Source: SZUA-365 sp049663345 (GTDB taxonomy: Bacteria > Bacteroidota > Ignavibacteria > SZUA-365). From it: a stretch of 64,000 nt of DNA. Both the position numbers and the translations under genes were made by a program. The stretch is taken from contig JBATDG010000099.1 in assembly GCA_049663345.1 (NCBI GenBank), positions 15,056 through 79,055 of the forward strand, written 5' to 3'. The notes below the pieces were generated by a model. It did no database searches, was not told the origin of the DNA, and saw nothing but the letters and a program-made list of their open reading frames with translations. Shown here piece by piece: positions 34,401 through 41,813 of the stretch (within the stretch, counting starts at the first letter, position 1; each line of letters begins with the position of its first letter).

Positions 34401-34862
34401 TCATTCGCCTTGCGTGATGGGGGCAGCCTGAGCTGCAGCACTGCTTGCGGTGCGCAGCGGCGCGTGGTCGATCAGTTCATCAAGAATCGGCCTGTTCGGC
34501 TGGGGACGAATCCATTCGAGATCCCCTTTTGCCCAGAGATAAAAGTCAGCGAGGAAAAGGATAACGATGAAAATTGCACCCGCCACGTAGGCGTACATCC
34601 CGAGTTTGTGGAAGACCACGGCCCAGGGAAACAGCAGCACCAGCTCAACGTCAAAAAGAATGAAAATCAGGGCGACGACGTAGAAGCGGAAGTTGAAGCG
34701 CATCCATTGCGGGCCGATAGGATCCTCGCCGCATTCGTACGGCAAGGTTTTCTCCGCCGTGGGGTTGTGCGGACGCAGAATTTTTGCGACCAGCAATCCC
34801 ATGGCGACGAACACCAACCCAAGGATGATGAAGATTAGGGCTTTTCCGAATTCTGTTAGCAT
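34401..34862 (-). CDS. nuoA: NADH-quinone oxidoreductase subunit A
   Basis: Three-helix membrane subunit that begins the operon. KTLPYECGEDPIGPQWMRFN and FYVVALIFILFDVELVLLFPW, with the conserved Cys and acidic residues, are canonical. It is 153 residues, about 25-30 longer than common homologs because of an Ala/Gln-rich tail (TASSAAAQAAPITQGE). A promoter probably lies in the 109 bases before it, but none can be called with confidence. Confidence 0.96.
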   Translation of the reverse strand: MLTEFGKALIFIILGLVFVAMGLLVAKILRPHNPTAEKTLPYECGEDPIGPQWMRFNFRFYVVALIFILFDVELVLLFPWAVVFHKLGMYAYVAGAIFIVILFLADFYLWAKGDLEWIRPQPNRPILDELIDHAPLRTASSAAAQAAPITQGE

Positions 34863-34971
34863 TTGTCTCTATCAGTAGTTGCCAAAGACAACAAATCTCG
34901 GACAAGCTAGGAAAAAAATCTTTCAGAATCAAGAAATTGTGACAATCGTCTCTTGAAACCTGAAATCGGGC

Positions 34972-35565
34972 TTACGAGAAATTTTCTTCCGCTGCTCGAG
35001 GTTGAAGGCCGTTAAACGGCGGGTATTCATCAATCAGATAAGACATGTAGGCGCTGAGCCGTGAACTGTACACGAAATAGGAAGATATCTGCTCGAACTG
35101 CCATTCGGTCATGCGTCCGAGGAATAGGATGGTCCACCAGGTCAGGAACTGGACAAACATGAATACGAAGGCAAAGCCGATGGCGAAAAAAAAGTGCGGC
35201 AGCAGCACGAGCCAACGGAAAAACACGGTGGCCCTGGACATACGCTCCGGATACACGACCTGAACCTGTACAGGGTGCTCCTTCCCGGCGCTCCCTGAGA
35301 ACGGCGGGTACTTGTCCGTCAGATACATCGACCAGGCCTGGAGCCGCGTGACATAGCGGAAATATTCTTCGAGAAAATTCCACAATCCCTTGGGATGCCT
35401 GGCCGTAAATACGATAGCCCAAAAAGAGATCATCTGAATCACGCCAGCGACCATTCCATACAGCATTACCCAGAAGAGATGCGGGAATGTGAGAAGTGGA
35501 CGAAAAATAAGAAGAAGACGGCTGGATCGGTCAGGACGTGGAAGCAGAAAGATTGCTGGATACAT
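34972..35565 (-). CDS. DUF4389-type membrane protein, internally duplicated
   Basis: Predicted inner-membrane protein of 197 residues built from two similar halves. Half one: LLLIFRPLLTFPHLFWVMLY, IVFTARHPKGLWNF and YLTDKYPPFSG; half two: VFFRWLVLLPHFFFAIGFAF, ILFLGRMTEWQFEQ and YLIDEYPPFNG. Each half has two hydrophobic segments and ends in YPPFxG, the pattern of DUF4389. Function is unknown. It lies 109 bases before nuoA on the same strand, but the gap suggests a separate unit. It is divergent from the PII gene. Confidence 0.75.
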   Translation of the reverse strand: MYPAIFLLPRPDRSSRLLLIFRPLLTFPHLFWVMLYGMVAGVIQMISFWAIVFTARHPKGLWNFLEEYFRYVTRLQAWSMYLTDKYPPFSGSAGKEHPVQVQVVYPERMSRATVFFRWLVLLPHFFFAIGFAFVFMFVQFLTWWTILFLGRMTEWQFEQISSYFVYSSRLSAYMSYLIDEYPPFNGLQPRAAEENFS

Positions 35566-35716
35566 TCTCTGGGGCTCCGTCGAGTTGGGATTCCGTTGTG
35601 CGAGTCAACAGAAAGATTGGAACTGCATGTTACAAAACCGCGAGCAACTGCACAACGATTGCATTTGCAAGCGTACTGAGGTATTTTTTCTGTTCTTGTA
35701 ATTTCGGACATCCCGC

Positions 35717-36055
35717 ATGAAAAAAATCGAAGCCATAATACGCCCTTTCAAACTTGACGACGTCCGCGACGGTCTGCAGGAGATCGGCATCTATGGCATG
35801 ACCATTTCTGAGGTTCGTGGGTTCGGCCGCCAGAAAGGACACACGGAAACGTACCGGGGCGCGGAGTATCAAATCGACACTCTTCCAAAGCTGAAAATTG
35901 AAGTTGTGGTGGCCGAACACATGGTCGAGCCCGTCATCGACTCGATCGTCAAACATGCAGCGACAGGACAGGTCGGCGACGGAAAGATTTTCATTCTCCC
36001 TGTCGAAGACGCGATCCGCATCCGCACCGAAGAATCAGGCGACGACGCACTCTGA
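35717..36055 (+). CDS. PII nitrogen regulatory protein
   Basis: A 112-residue signal protein that senses ATP/ADP and 2-oxoglutarate and controls nitrogen uptake and assimilation by binding targets. MKKIEAIIRPFKLDDVRDGL, the T-loop with Tyr51 in TYRGAEYQID (the usual uridylylation site) and VGDGKIFILPVEDAIRIRT are all intact. No amtB or glnA lies beside it, so GlnB versus GlnK cannot be decided. It stands alone, with no convincing terminator after it. Confidence 0.95.
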   Translation: MKKIEAIIRPFKLDDVRDGLQEIGIYGMTISEVRGFGRQKGHTETYRGAEYQIDTLPKLKIEVVVAEHMVEPVIDSIVKHAATGQVGDGKIFILPVEDAIRIRTEESGDDAL

Positions 36056-36106
36056 ATCGCGGACAGTCATTCTTATTCTCCCCTCTAACTCAGATTTTTT
36101 GATCGC

Positions 36107-36982
36107 CTACAGGTCACCGGGCAGAAGTGTCCGTGCATTCGCGATACCCATCGAAATTCCAATCCCGACAGACTCCCCTAACGATCGGCCCTCGCTCAGT
36201 CCGAGCGTGATGCCTCCACTCATCGCATCGCCGCTGCCTACGGGATTCACCGGCTGAATCTCCGGAAGCGGAAGATCAAAGCCCCTGCCGTTTTCCCACA
36301 TGCGCACGGCAAGGGGTCCGTTGCTCACGATCACGCTCCTTGCGCCGCGGTCCAGCAGGGCGCAGGCAATTTCGCTCTCCCCTTCCGGTGAGTCAGGCAG
36401 ATGCTGGCCGAGCGCGTTGAATTCCTCACGATTGATTTTCACCACCGCATCCGAACCCGGCAGTGCAGCGAGAAGTGCGGGGCCCTGAACATCGATCACA
36501 ACCGGTATGCCATGGACGGCGGCCCGGCGAACACATTGCTGATAGAAATCCTGCGGAATCCCGGGAGGCAGCGAACCAGCGAGCAGCACTGCGTCGGCAC
36601 CGTCGATGCATTCCAATGCGGTTTGAATGAAGGCATCGCGTTCGTCGTCTTCCACCGGCAGCGCTTCCTGCACAAGCTCCGTAGCTCGTCCATCATCCTC
36701 AAGCACAGTGACGCAGCTGCGGGTGGCTGCTCGCGTGGGAATAAGTGCAAGTCTGACGCCGAGAAAGCCGAGCTGATCAGCGAGCAGCGCCGCCGTCGCT
36801 TCACCGGCGAGCGCACAGAGCGTCACGGATGCCCCTCGCTTCGCTGCGGCTCGCGCGGCGTTCGCACCCTTTCCTGAGGCATGGCGAAGAACGACGCGGC
36901 TGCGATGCACCGCACCGGCACTCAGCTGATGTACGGGATAGATTCGTTTGTCGTCGAGCGAGGGAGCAATGATAGCAATCAT
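36107..36982 (-). CDS. PfkB-family sugar or sugar-phosphate kinase
   Basis: Cytoplasmic ATP-dependent kinase of the ribokinase/PfkB superfamily. The first signature GKGANAARAAAKRG is near residue 38, and the second, NPVGSGDAMSGGITLGLSEG, supplies the catalytic Asp in GSGD. The first half, with SAGAVHRSRVVLRHASGKG, is like 1-phosphofructokinase and tagatose-6-phosphate kinase. The 291 residues are slightly short but complete. It is transcribed away from the saccharopine dehydrogenase gene; no sugar transport gene lies beside it, so the substrate is unknown. Confidence 0.88.
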   Translation of the reverse strand: MIAIIAPSLDDKRIYPVHQLSAGAVHRSRVVLRHASGKGANAARAAAKRGASVTLCALAGEATAALLADQLGFLGVRLALIPTRAATRSCVTVLEDDGRATELVQEALPVEDDERDAFIQTALECIDGADAVLLAGSLPPGIPQDFYQQCVRRAAVHGIPVVIDVQGPALLAALPGSDAVVKINREEFNALGQHLPDSPEGESEIACALLDRGARSVIVSNGPLAVRMWENGRGFDLPLPEIQPVNPVGSGDAMSGGITLGLSEGRSLGESVGIGISMGIANARTLLPGDL

Positions 36983-37101
36983 GAACGGACCTTTTCTCCA
37001 GGATAAGCGAATTCTGAAATCACCGCTTTTTCACCGGCATCGCGAAAACAGAGCAGTGAAAATATTTTTGTTGCGGGAAGATGCAGAAGGTGAGAACTTA
37101 T

Positions 37102-37136
37102 CATACCCGGCCGGTATGCCCTTCCGGCCGGGTATG
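37102..37136. repeat. 13-bp perfect inverted repeat with 9-base loop
   Basis: CATACCCGGCCGG (37102-37114) pairs with CCGGCCGGGTATG (37124-37136). It lies in the 389-base gap between two divergent genes and lacks a T run, so it is more likely an operator or a mobile palindrome than a terminator. The rest of the gap is AT-rich with promoter-like tracts but no gene. Confidence 0.65.
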
Positions 37137-37371
37137 TTGCCTCATTGTCAAGGAAGGTAAAAAACGAGAGGCGAATCGAGACAAAATTAGCGAATGATTT
37201 TCGAAAAAACAATATGCTTTTTTTTTCACGAACGAAAGCGAGTATATTGCAATCGCTTCGAGTACAATTTCTCGAATCGCTTTCACCGATCGAATCACCA
37301 TCCATGCGCTGTTCAGCACCATTACCCATACATCTTTCCACTTTTCTCATTCGAGAAGTAAGGAGTCTCTC

Positions 37372-38694
37372 ATGAAACAGGTCCTCGTGTTAGGTGCCGG
37401 TCTTGTGGCACGTCCGCTCGTACGGTACCTCCTCGACGAACCCGATTTTCAGGTTACCGTCGCAACCCGCACGGTCAGCAAAGCCGAAAATTTGATTGAC
37501 AATCACCCCCGCGGCATCGCGATGACGATCGATGTGCAGGACGAAGCAGCCCTGCGCTCTGCCATCGCCCCGGCCGATATTGTCATCAGTCTCATTCCGT
37601 GGATTCACCACATGAAGGTTGCGAACCTTTGCGTGGAACTCGGTAAAAACCTTGTCACCACCTCTTACGTCAAGCCAGAAATGCAGGCTCTTGACGCTGC
37701 GGTGCGTGAAAAAGGCTTGATTTTCCTTAATGAAATCGGGGTCGACCCCGGCATCGATCACATGGCGGCGATGAGCGTCATCAACCGTGTGAAGAGCGAA
37801 GGCGGCAGCATTTCGAGCTTCTTTTCCTACTGTGGCGGACTCCCCGCCCACTGCGACAACAACACTCCTCTCGGCTACAAGTTCTCATGGAGCCCGGTCG
37901 GCGTGATGCTTGCGGCAAAGAACAATGGGAGCTATCTCAAGGACGGCAAAATAGTGAACGTCGCTCCAGAGCAGCTGTTCGAACATTACTGGCTGCTCGA
38001 CGTCCCCGACGGCGGCACCTTCGAGGCATACGTCAACCGTGACGCGCTTCCCTACCTGGAAATCTATGGCATCAAGGACGCGAAAAGCATGTATCGCGGC
38101 ACTCTGCGCAATATCGGCCACTGCGAAACCTGGAATTATTTCAAGAAAATCGGGCTGCTGAATCAGGAGCATACCTTTGATTTCAGTCAGACCTCACCCC
38201 GTGAAGTAATGGCCGCTCTTGTCGACAGCAATGGCGACAACTTGCTCGAAGATATTGCCCGTTTCCTTGAAGTACCCAAGCATTCTGTTACAATCAAGAA
38301 AATGCAGTGGCTCGGTCTCTTCAGCGAAAAAAAGCTTCCACTGAAGGAAGGCAGTGTGTTCGATATGTTCGCATACATTCTCGAAAACACCCTGGTGTAC
38401 GGCGAAGGCGAAGTCGATCTGCTTGTGCAGCATCATGAATTCATCGCCGAATACCCCGACGGGACGAAGAGAAAGTTCACCTCAACCATGGTGGACACCG
38501 GCATCCCCGACGGCGATAGCTCCATGGCGCGGACCGTGAGTCTCCCCGCCGCGATTGCAACGAAGCTGATCCTTAAAGGACAGATCAATCTCACCGGCGT
38601 GCAGATTCCCGTTCTCCCCGAGATCTACGAGCCGGTGCTCAAGGAACTCGACACGATGGACATTCGTCTCATCGAACGCGAAGTCGCGCTGTAA
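37372..38694 (+). CDS. saccharopine dehydrogenase (glutamate-forming, Lys9-like)
   Basis: Cleaves saccharopine to glutamate and 2-aminoadipate semialdehyde with NAD(P) (or runs the reverse). The N-terminal Rossmann fold (VLVLGAGLVARPLVRYLLDE), ADIVISLIPWIHH, NEIGVDPGIDHMAAM and FFSYCGGLPAHCDNNTPLGY are typical of the Lys9/SDH branch; the 440-residue length matches. AAGGAG lies seven bases before ATG 37372. Its convergent neighbour is a lysine-ketoglutarate reductase-like protein, the enzyme for the previous step, and a bidirectional terminator separates them. Together they suggest lysine breakdown through saccharopine; the direction in vivo is inference. Confidence 0.93.
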   Translation: MKQVLVLGAGLVARPLVRYLLDEPDFQVTVATRTVSKAENLIDNHPRGIAMTIDVQDEAALRSAIAPADIVISLIPWIHHMKVANLCVELGKNLVTTSYVKPEMQALDAAVREKGLIFLNEIGVDPGIDHMAAMSVINRVKSEGGSISSFFSYCGGLPAHCDNNTPLGYKFSWSPVGVMLAAKNNGSYLKDGKIVNVAPEQLFEHYWLLDVPDGGTFEAYVNRDALPYLEIYGIKDAKSMYRGTLRNIGHCETWNYFKKIGLLNQEHTFDFSQTSPREVMAALVDSNGDNLLEDIARFLEVPKHSVTIKKMQWLGLFSEKKLPLKEGSVFDMFAYILENTLVYGEGEVDLLVQHHEFIAEYPDGTKRKFTSTMVDTGIPDGDSSMARTVSLPAAIATKLILKGQINLTGVQIPVLPEIYEPVLKELDTMDIRLIEREVAL

Positions 38695-38751
38695 TCCCCT
38701 CGCTTCCGCGGAAGACTGGCCTTCATACCCGTCTTTCTGCGAAAAATAATA

Positions 38752-38795
38752 AACCCTCCGACCACCAGTGAAAACGGTGAATCGGAGGGTTTTTC
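38752..38795. terminator. bidirectional intrinsic terminator between convergent genes
   Basis: AACCCTCCGA (38752-38761) and TCGGAGGGTT (38782-38791) form a 10-bp stem with an inner pairing of CACC and GGTG; a T-rich stretch follows on the plus strand, and A-rich sequence before it gives a T run on the minus strand. Confidence 0.85.
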
Positions 38796-38810
38796 TTTTC
38801 TTCGGACGAT

Positions 38811-38824
38811 GAGCCTACAGGCTC
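38811..38824. repeat. GAGCCT-AC-AGGCTC palindrome (dispersed element, copy 2)
   Basis: GAGCCTACAGGCTC follows the terminator directly, in a GGACGATGAG..CTCGTAC context that matches the copies at 14769 and 38918. Confidence 0.6.
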
Positions 38825-38873
38825 GTACAGGGTGAGGGCGCGGGGAAGATTTTCCGCAGAGTCGCCCGCCTTC

Positions 38874-38890
38874 GTCCCGTTTCACGGGAC
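38874..38890. repeat. GTCCCGT-TTC-ACGGGAC hairpin
   Basis: A 7-bp stem with a three-base loop, flanked by CGCCTTC and TTCGGCG, which extend the dyad. The full form is a repeat I recall from many GC-rich environmental genomes; that link is from memory only. Confidence 0.55.
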
Positions 38891-38917
38891 TTCGGCGCGG
38901 CAGCTATGCTGGAGGAT

Positions 38918-38931
38918 GAGCCTTCAGGCTC
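38918..38931. repeat. GAGCCT-TC-AGGCTC palindrome (dispersed element, copy 3)
   Basis: GAGCCTTCAGGCTC in the context GGAGGATGAG..CTCGTCGC, 107 bases from copy 2. Confidence 0.6.
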
Positions 38932-38978
38932 GTCGCTTCGATCGTGACATCCGGGAGACTTGTCTTGAAAGGAAGCGG

Positions 38979-40307
38979 TTAGCTTCCCGCCACAGCATCC
39001 ACATGCTGCTGCAGATACGCGAACGCAGGTGTGAGCTTGCCGGCATGCGCAATCACCGCGCGTATTAGCGAAGGTGACAGCTGAAGATTCTCGTATGGGA
39101 CACTGAAATCAACGGCGGCGAGTTCGGGAACCAGCGGAGACAGCGATGCGCCGAAAGCGGCGCTTGCCTCGCGCGGCAGTTCGGTCGGGAGTTTATCCAC
39201 TGCGAGAATTACCGGACCATTGCCTTCAACGCCATCAATCACCGCACCCGTCAGCGGCTCAAAAACAAAGACAGGATTTTCGGAATTCGTTTCCTTCACC
39301 GTCAACTGTACCGAACCGTCAATATCGCAGGTCACGTCGCCGATAACGCGCAGACGCGGCTTCTCCCCTGCGGACCACAGTTCGCGCGCAAAATCCTTCG
39401 TCACCAGGCGCGGATACCGCGATTCCCAATAGATGCCGTTAAGCATCATCGTCAGGTACGGGAGGTAGGTTTCGAAGCGTGCGCGATACAGCTCGGGCTT
39501 ATCATAGAATTCCTGCAGAATGAATTCCGCGCCCTCCTGCACAGGCTCAAACATGTCCTTCTCCCGAAATTCCACTTTGTAAACCACCTTGTTTGAGAAC
39601 TCGCCCCGGGCATAAAATGCCGCGAGATCGTCGGGACGAATCTCCTGCATCGGAAGCAGGTCGTAGAGATGCTGCGCCCCTTTTGAGACGTTTCCATAAC
39701 CAGTGATGCCGCACACGAATGGCACAAGCTGCTCGGGAAGTCCATCGATGCGAATGCGTTCTCCCGCTTCGCGGAATGCAGCTTCAGCATCTTCGAGCAG
39801 GCCGTATTCCGTAGCGTAGCGGATGCCACTGAACGGCGTGTGGATTCCCTCCGTGTCCAGACGGCGGCCCATTGCCCAGATCGAATCGATCATACCCGCG
39901 TACCCGGCGTAGTTGCCGAAAAATACGAGGCGCTTGTCCTGATCATCCTTTATCAACTCGTAATCAATCAGAGTGATGTCGTGATCCAGGATGTAGCGAA
40001 GCATGGGCATGTTGTAGGATTGCGCCTTGATGGTATGAGAGAAAAACACGTAGGCCATGCCGTCGAGCATGTGCTCTGTCTGAATTTCCTTCACGCCGAA
40101 GACGACATTGCTTTGGGAGAAATCGTCCGTCAGCTCAGCGCCGGCAGCGGTATAGTCCTCGTCCTTGAAAACACGGTTCGGCATGGACTGCACCAGCACC
40201 GTAAGCCCTTTTTCATTGGTGAGAGCGGCCACTTGCTCGGGAGAGAGCGGGACGCGTTTCTGAGTCTTGTCTTTAGTTTCTTTTCGAATACCAATACAGT
40301 TGATCAT
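38979..40307 (-). CDS. lysine-ketoglutarate reductase-like protein (AlaDH/PNT fold)
   Basis: Resembles the LKR half of the bifunctional lysine-degrading enzyme AASS, which joins lysine and 2-oxoglutarate into saccharopine with NADPH. IGIRKETKDKTQKRVPLSPE at the start, FKDEDYTAAGAELTDDFSQS, VFFSHTIKAQSYNMPMLRYI and FFGNYAGYAGMIDSIWAMGR match LKR more than alanine dehydrogenase. VCGITGYGNVSKGAQHLYDL is the nucleotide-binding region. The start is ATG 40307 (442 residues), with AAGGAG eleven bases upstream; the open frame to 40478 has no family resemblance. It converges on the saccharopine dehydrogenase gene. Confidence 0.85.
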   Translation of the reverse strand: MINCIGIRKETKDKTQKRVPLSPEQVAALTNEKGLTVLVQSMPNRVFKDEDYTAAGAELTDDFSQSNVVFGVKEIQTEHMLDGMAYVFFSHTIKAQSYNMPMLRYILDHDITLIDYELIKDDQDKRLVFFGNYAGYAGMIDSIWAMGRRLDTEGIHTPFSGIRYATEYGLLEDAEAAFREAGERIRIDGLPEQLVPFVCGITGYGNVSKGAQHLYDLLPMQEIRPDDLAAFYARGEFSNKVVYKVEFREKDMFEPVQEGAEFILQEFYDKPELYRARFETYLPYLTMMLNGIYWESRYPRLVTKDFARELWSAGEKPRLRVIGDVTCDIDGSVQLTVKETNSENPVFVFEPLTGAVIDGVEGNGPVILAVDKLPTELPREASAAFGASLSPLVPELAAVDFSVPYENLQLSPSLIRAVIAHAGKLTPAFAYLQQHVDAVAGS

Positions 40308-40485
40308 GTCGGATCGGTCTCCTTGCGTGCTGTTCCCTGATGAGGAATGATAACATGTAAAATTTCCCTGTCGCCATACTAAAGTTAGCAGCGCCCGGCA
40401 GAAAAACCAACTTGGTCGTCCGTTATTCCTATCTGCAGCGCGGCGCGGCGGGACGCGGAGTCCCCGCCGAACCTTCAATCATCTT

Positions 40486-40607
40486 CCCCGATCATGGCTG
40501 GGGTTCACCCGTCATGGCTGAGGTTTCCATGATCAAGTCTGAGGTTTGCCCGTCATGGCTGGGGTTTGCCCGTCATGGCTGAGGTTTTCCTGATCAAGTC
40601 TGAGGTT
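40486..40607. repeat. two-level tandem repeat: 6 units of 20/20/21 bp forming two 61-bp copies
   Basis: Units run 40486-40505, 40506-40525, 40526-40546, then 40547-40566, 40567-40586 and 40587-40607, each ending in GGGGTT or GAGGTT. Units 1 and 4 hold TCATGGCTGGGGTT, 2 and 5 TCATGGCTGAGGTT, 3 and 6 GATCAAGTCTGAGGTT, so a three-unit 61-bp block is doubled. The last unit overlaps the 3' end and stop of the methyltransferase gene. Confidence 0.9.
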
Positions 40608-41589
40608 TGCGTCCGATAATCTGCGTGGTGTTGGAAGGGGTATCCCGCCGCAGCACATCCTGCAGTCCGACTTCTTCCATCCACTCCCTCACCTCCGCTT
40701 CCGTAAACGTATCGCCGCCGTCCGTAGCAACGAGCATATTCAGTGCGAAGAGAGCGCCGTGCGGCGGACGAATACGATCTTCTTCCATAATGAAATCCTG
40801 CACGATCACCGAGCCGCCCGGGTTCAGCGCATCAGCGCATTTGCGGATGAGTAGTCTGTTTTCATCAGGGGAATTGCTGTGCACGATCGCAGATAAAAAC
40901 ACGATGTCATAGCCCGAGGGGAGTTCATCGCGAAGGTAGTCGCCTGCCACCGTGTCGATGCGATGGACAAGCCCTGCCTCCTCGATATACCGCCGGGTTA
41001 TTGGAATAATACCGGGCAAATCGAATACGGTAGCCCTGAGGTCCTGTTTCACTTTAATCATGGCCATAGCGAAGGCGCCGGAACCGCCGCCAACATCCAG
41101 CACTCTAGCGGCATCATGAAAATCGATCAGGTTCACATCGGCAGGCGCCTGTGAAAGTGCACGGTAATGCATCGCCGCAATAAAGGCTTCTCCCCATTCA
41201 TCATCCCGATCCTCAAGTTTCGTGTGACTGGCAACGGCTCCGGCACGCACGGCCTCTGTCAGGCTGCTCCAGAAATCCCAGAGATGGATGCTGTGCTCAA
41301 TGTTGCCCATATACGCCTTTTCGCCGCGAACAAGATGCAGGGAAGCTGTCGTTGTATTTGAAAACACAGCTTCCTGCTTGCGCAGCAATCCCATGGAAGT
41401 CAGGGCGTTGAGCAGGCGGTCGGTCGCACGGGGATGAGAGCCCAGCGCCTGCGCGATTTCAAGCGATGTTTGCGGGTTATCGTTGAGGAGAGTGAAAATG
41501 CCAAGTTCCACAGCTGTAAGAATTATCCGGCTTTGCCGGAAGCCGGCGACAGTTGCCGCCAGTTCGTCAGGACGCATTTCATGGTTCAT
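40594..41589 (-). CDS. SAM-dependent O-methyltransferase (acetylserotonin-type, dimerisation domain plus Rossmann fold)
   Basis: The N-terminal winged-helix dimerisation domain (ILTAVELGIFTLLNDNPQTS, ATDRLLNALTSMGLL) and the SAM-binding domain (ARVLDVGGGSGAFAMAMIKV, ADALNPGGSVIVQDFIM) place it in the family of caffeate/acetylserotonin O-methyltransferases. It has 331 residues from ATG 41589, with GGAG upstream; the extension to 41727 is not family-like. Bacterial relatives methylate small aromatic or polyketide-like molecules, and the substrate is unknown. Its last codons (KPQT and stop) lie in the repeat unit nearest the gene, so the array may have grown from its 3' end. Confidence 0.88.
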   Translation of the reverse strand: MNHEMRPDELAATVAGFRQSRIILTAVELGIFTLLNDNPQTSLEIAQALGSHPRATDRLLNALTSMGLLRKQEAVFSNTTTASLHLVRGEKAYMGNIEHSIHLWDFWSSLTEAVRAGAVASHTKLEDRDDEWGEAFIAAMHYRALSQAPADVNLIDFHDAARVLDVGGGSGAFAMAMIKVKQDLRATVFDLPGIIPITRRYIEEAGLVHRIDTVAGDYLRDELPSGYDIVFLSAIVHSNSPDENRLLIRKCADALNPGGSVIVQDFIMEEDRIRPPHGALFALNMLVATDGGDTFTEAEVREWMEEVGLQDVLRRDTPSNTTQIIGRKPQT

Positions 41590-41813
41590 AACGGCTCCGC
41601 TGGTACTGAAGATGCCACAATATGCGAATTCCAGCCGGATTTCGCATACACAAACTCTTTTGACATGACTTTGACATTTCCGTGACATGGAGGACCCGGC
41701 GCAGGAATACATTTGCTGCAGAAACAACGCAGAAACTCATCGGAAATACAGTTCAAGCTTACAACTTCAGCCCGAATACATTCCCAGACCAATCATCATC
41801 GAAAGGAGCCATT

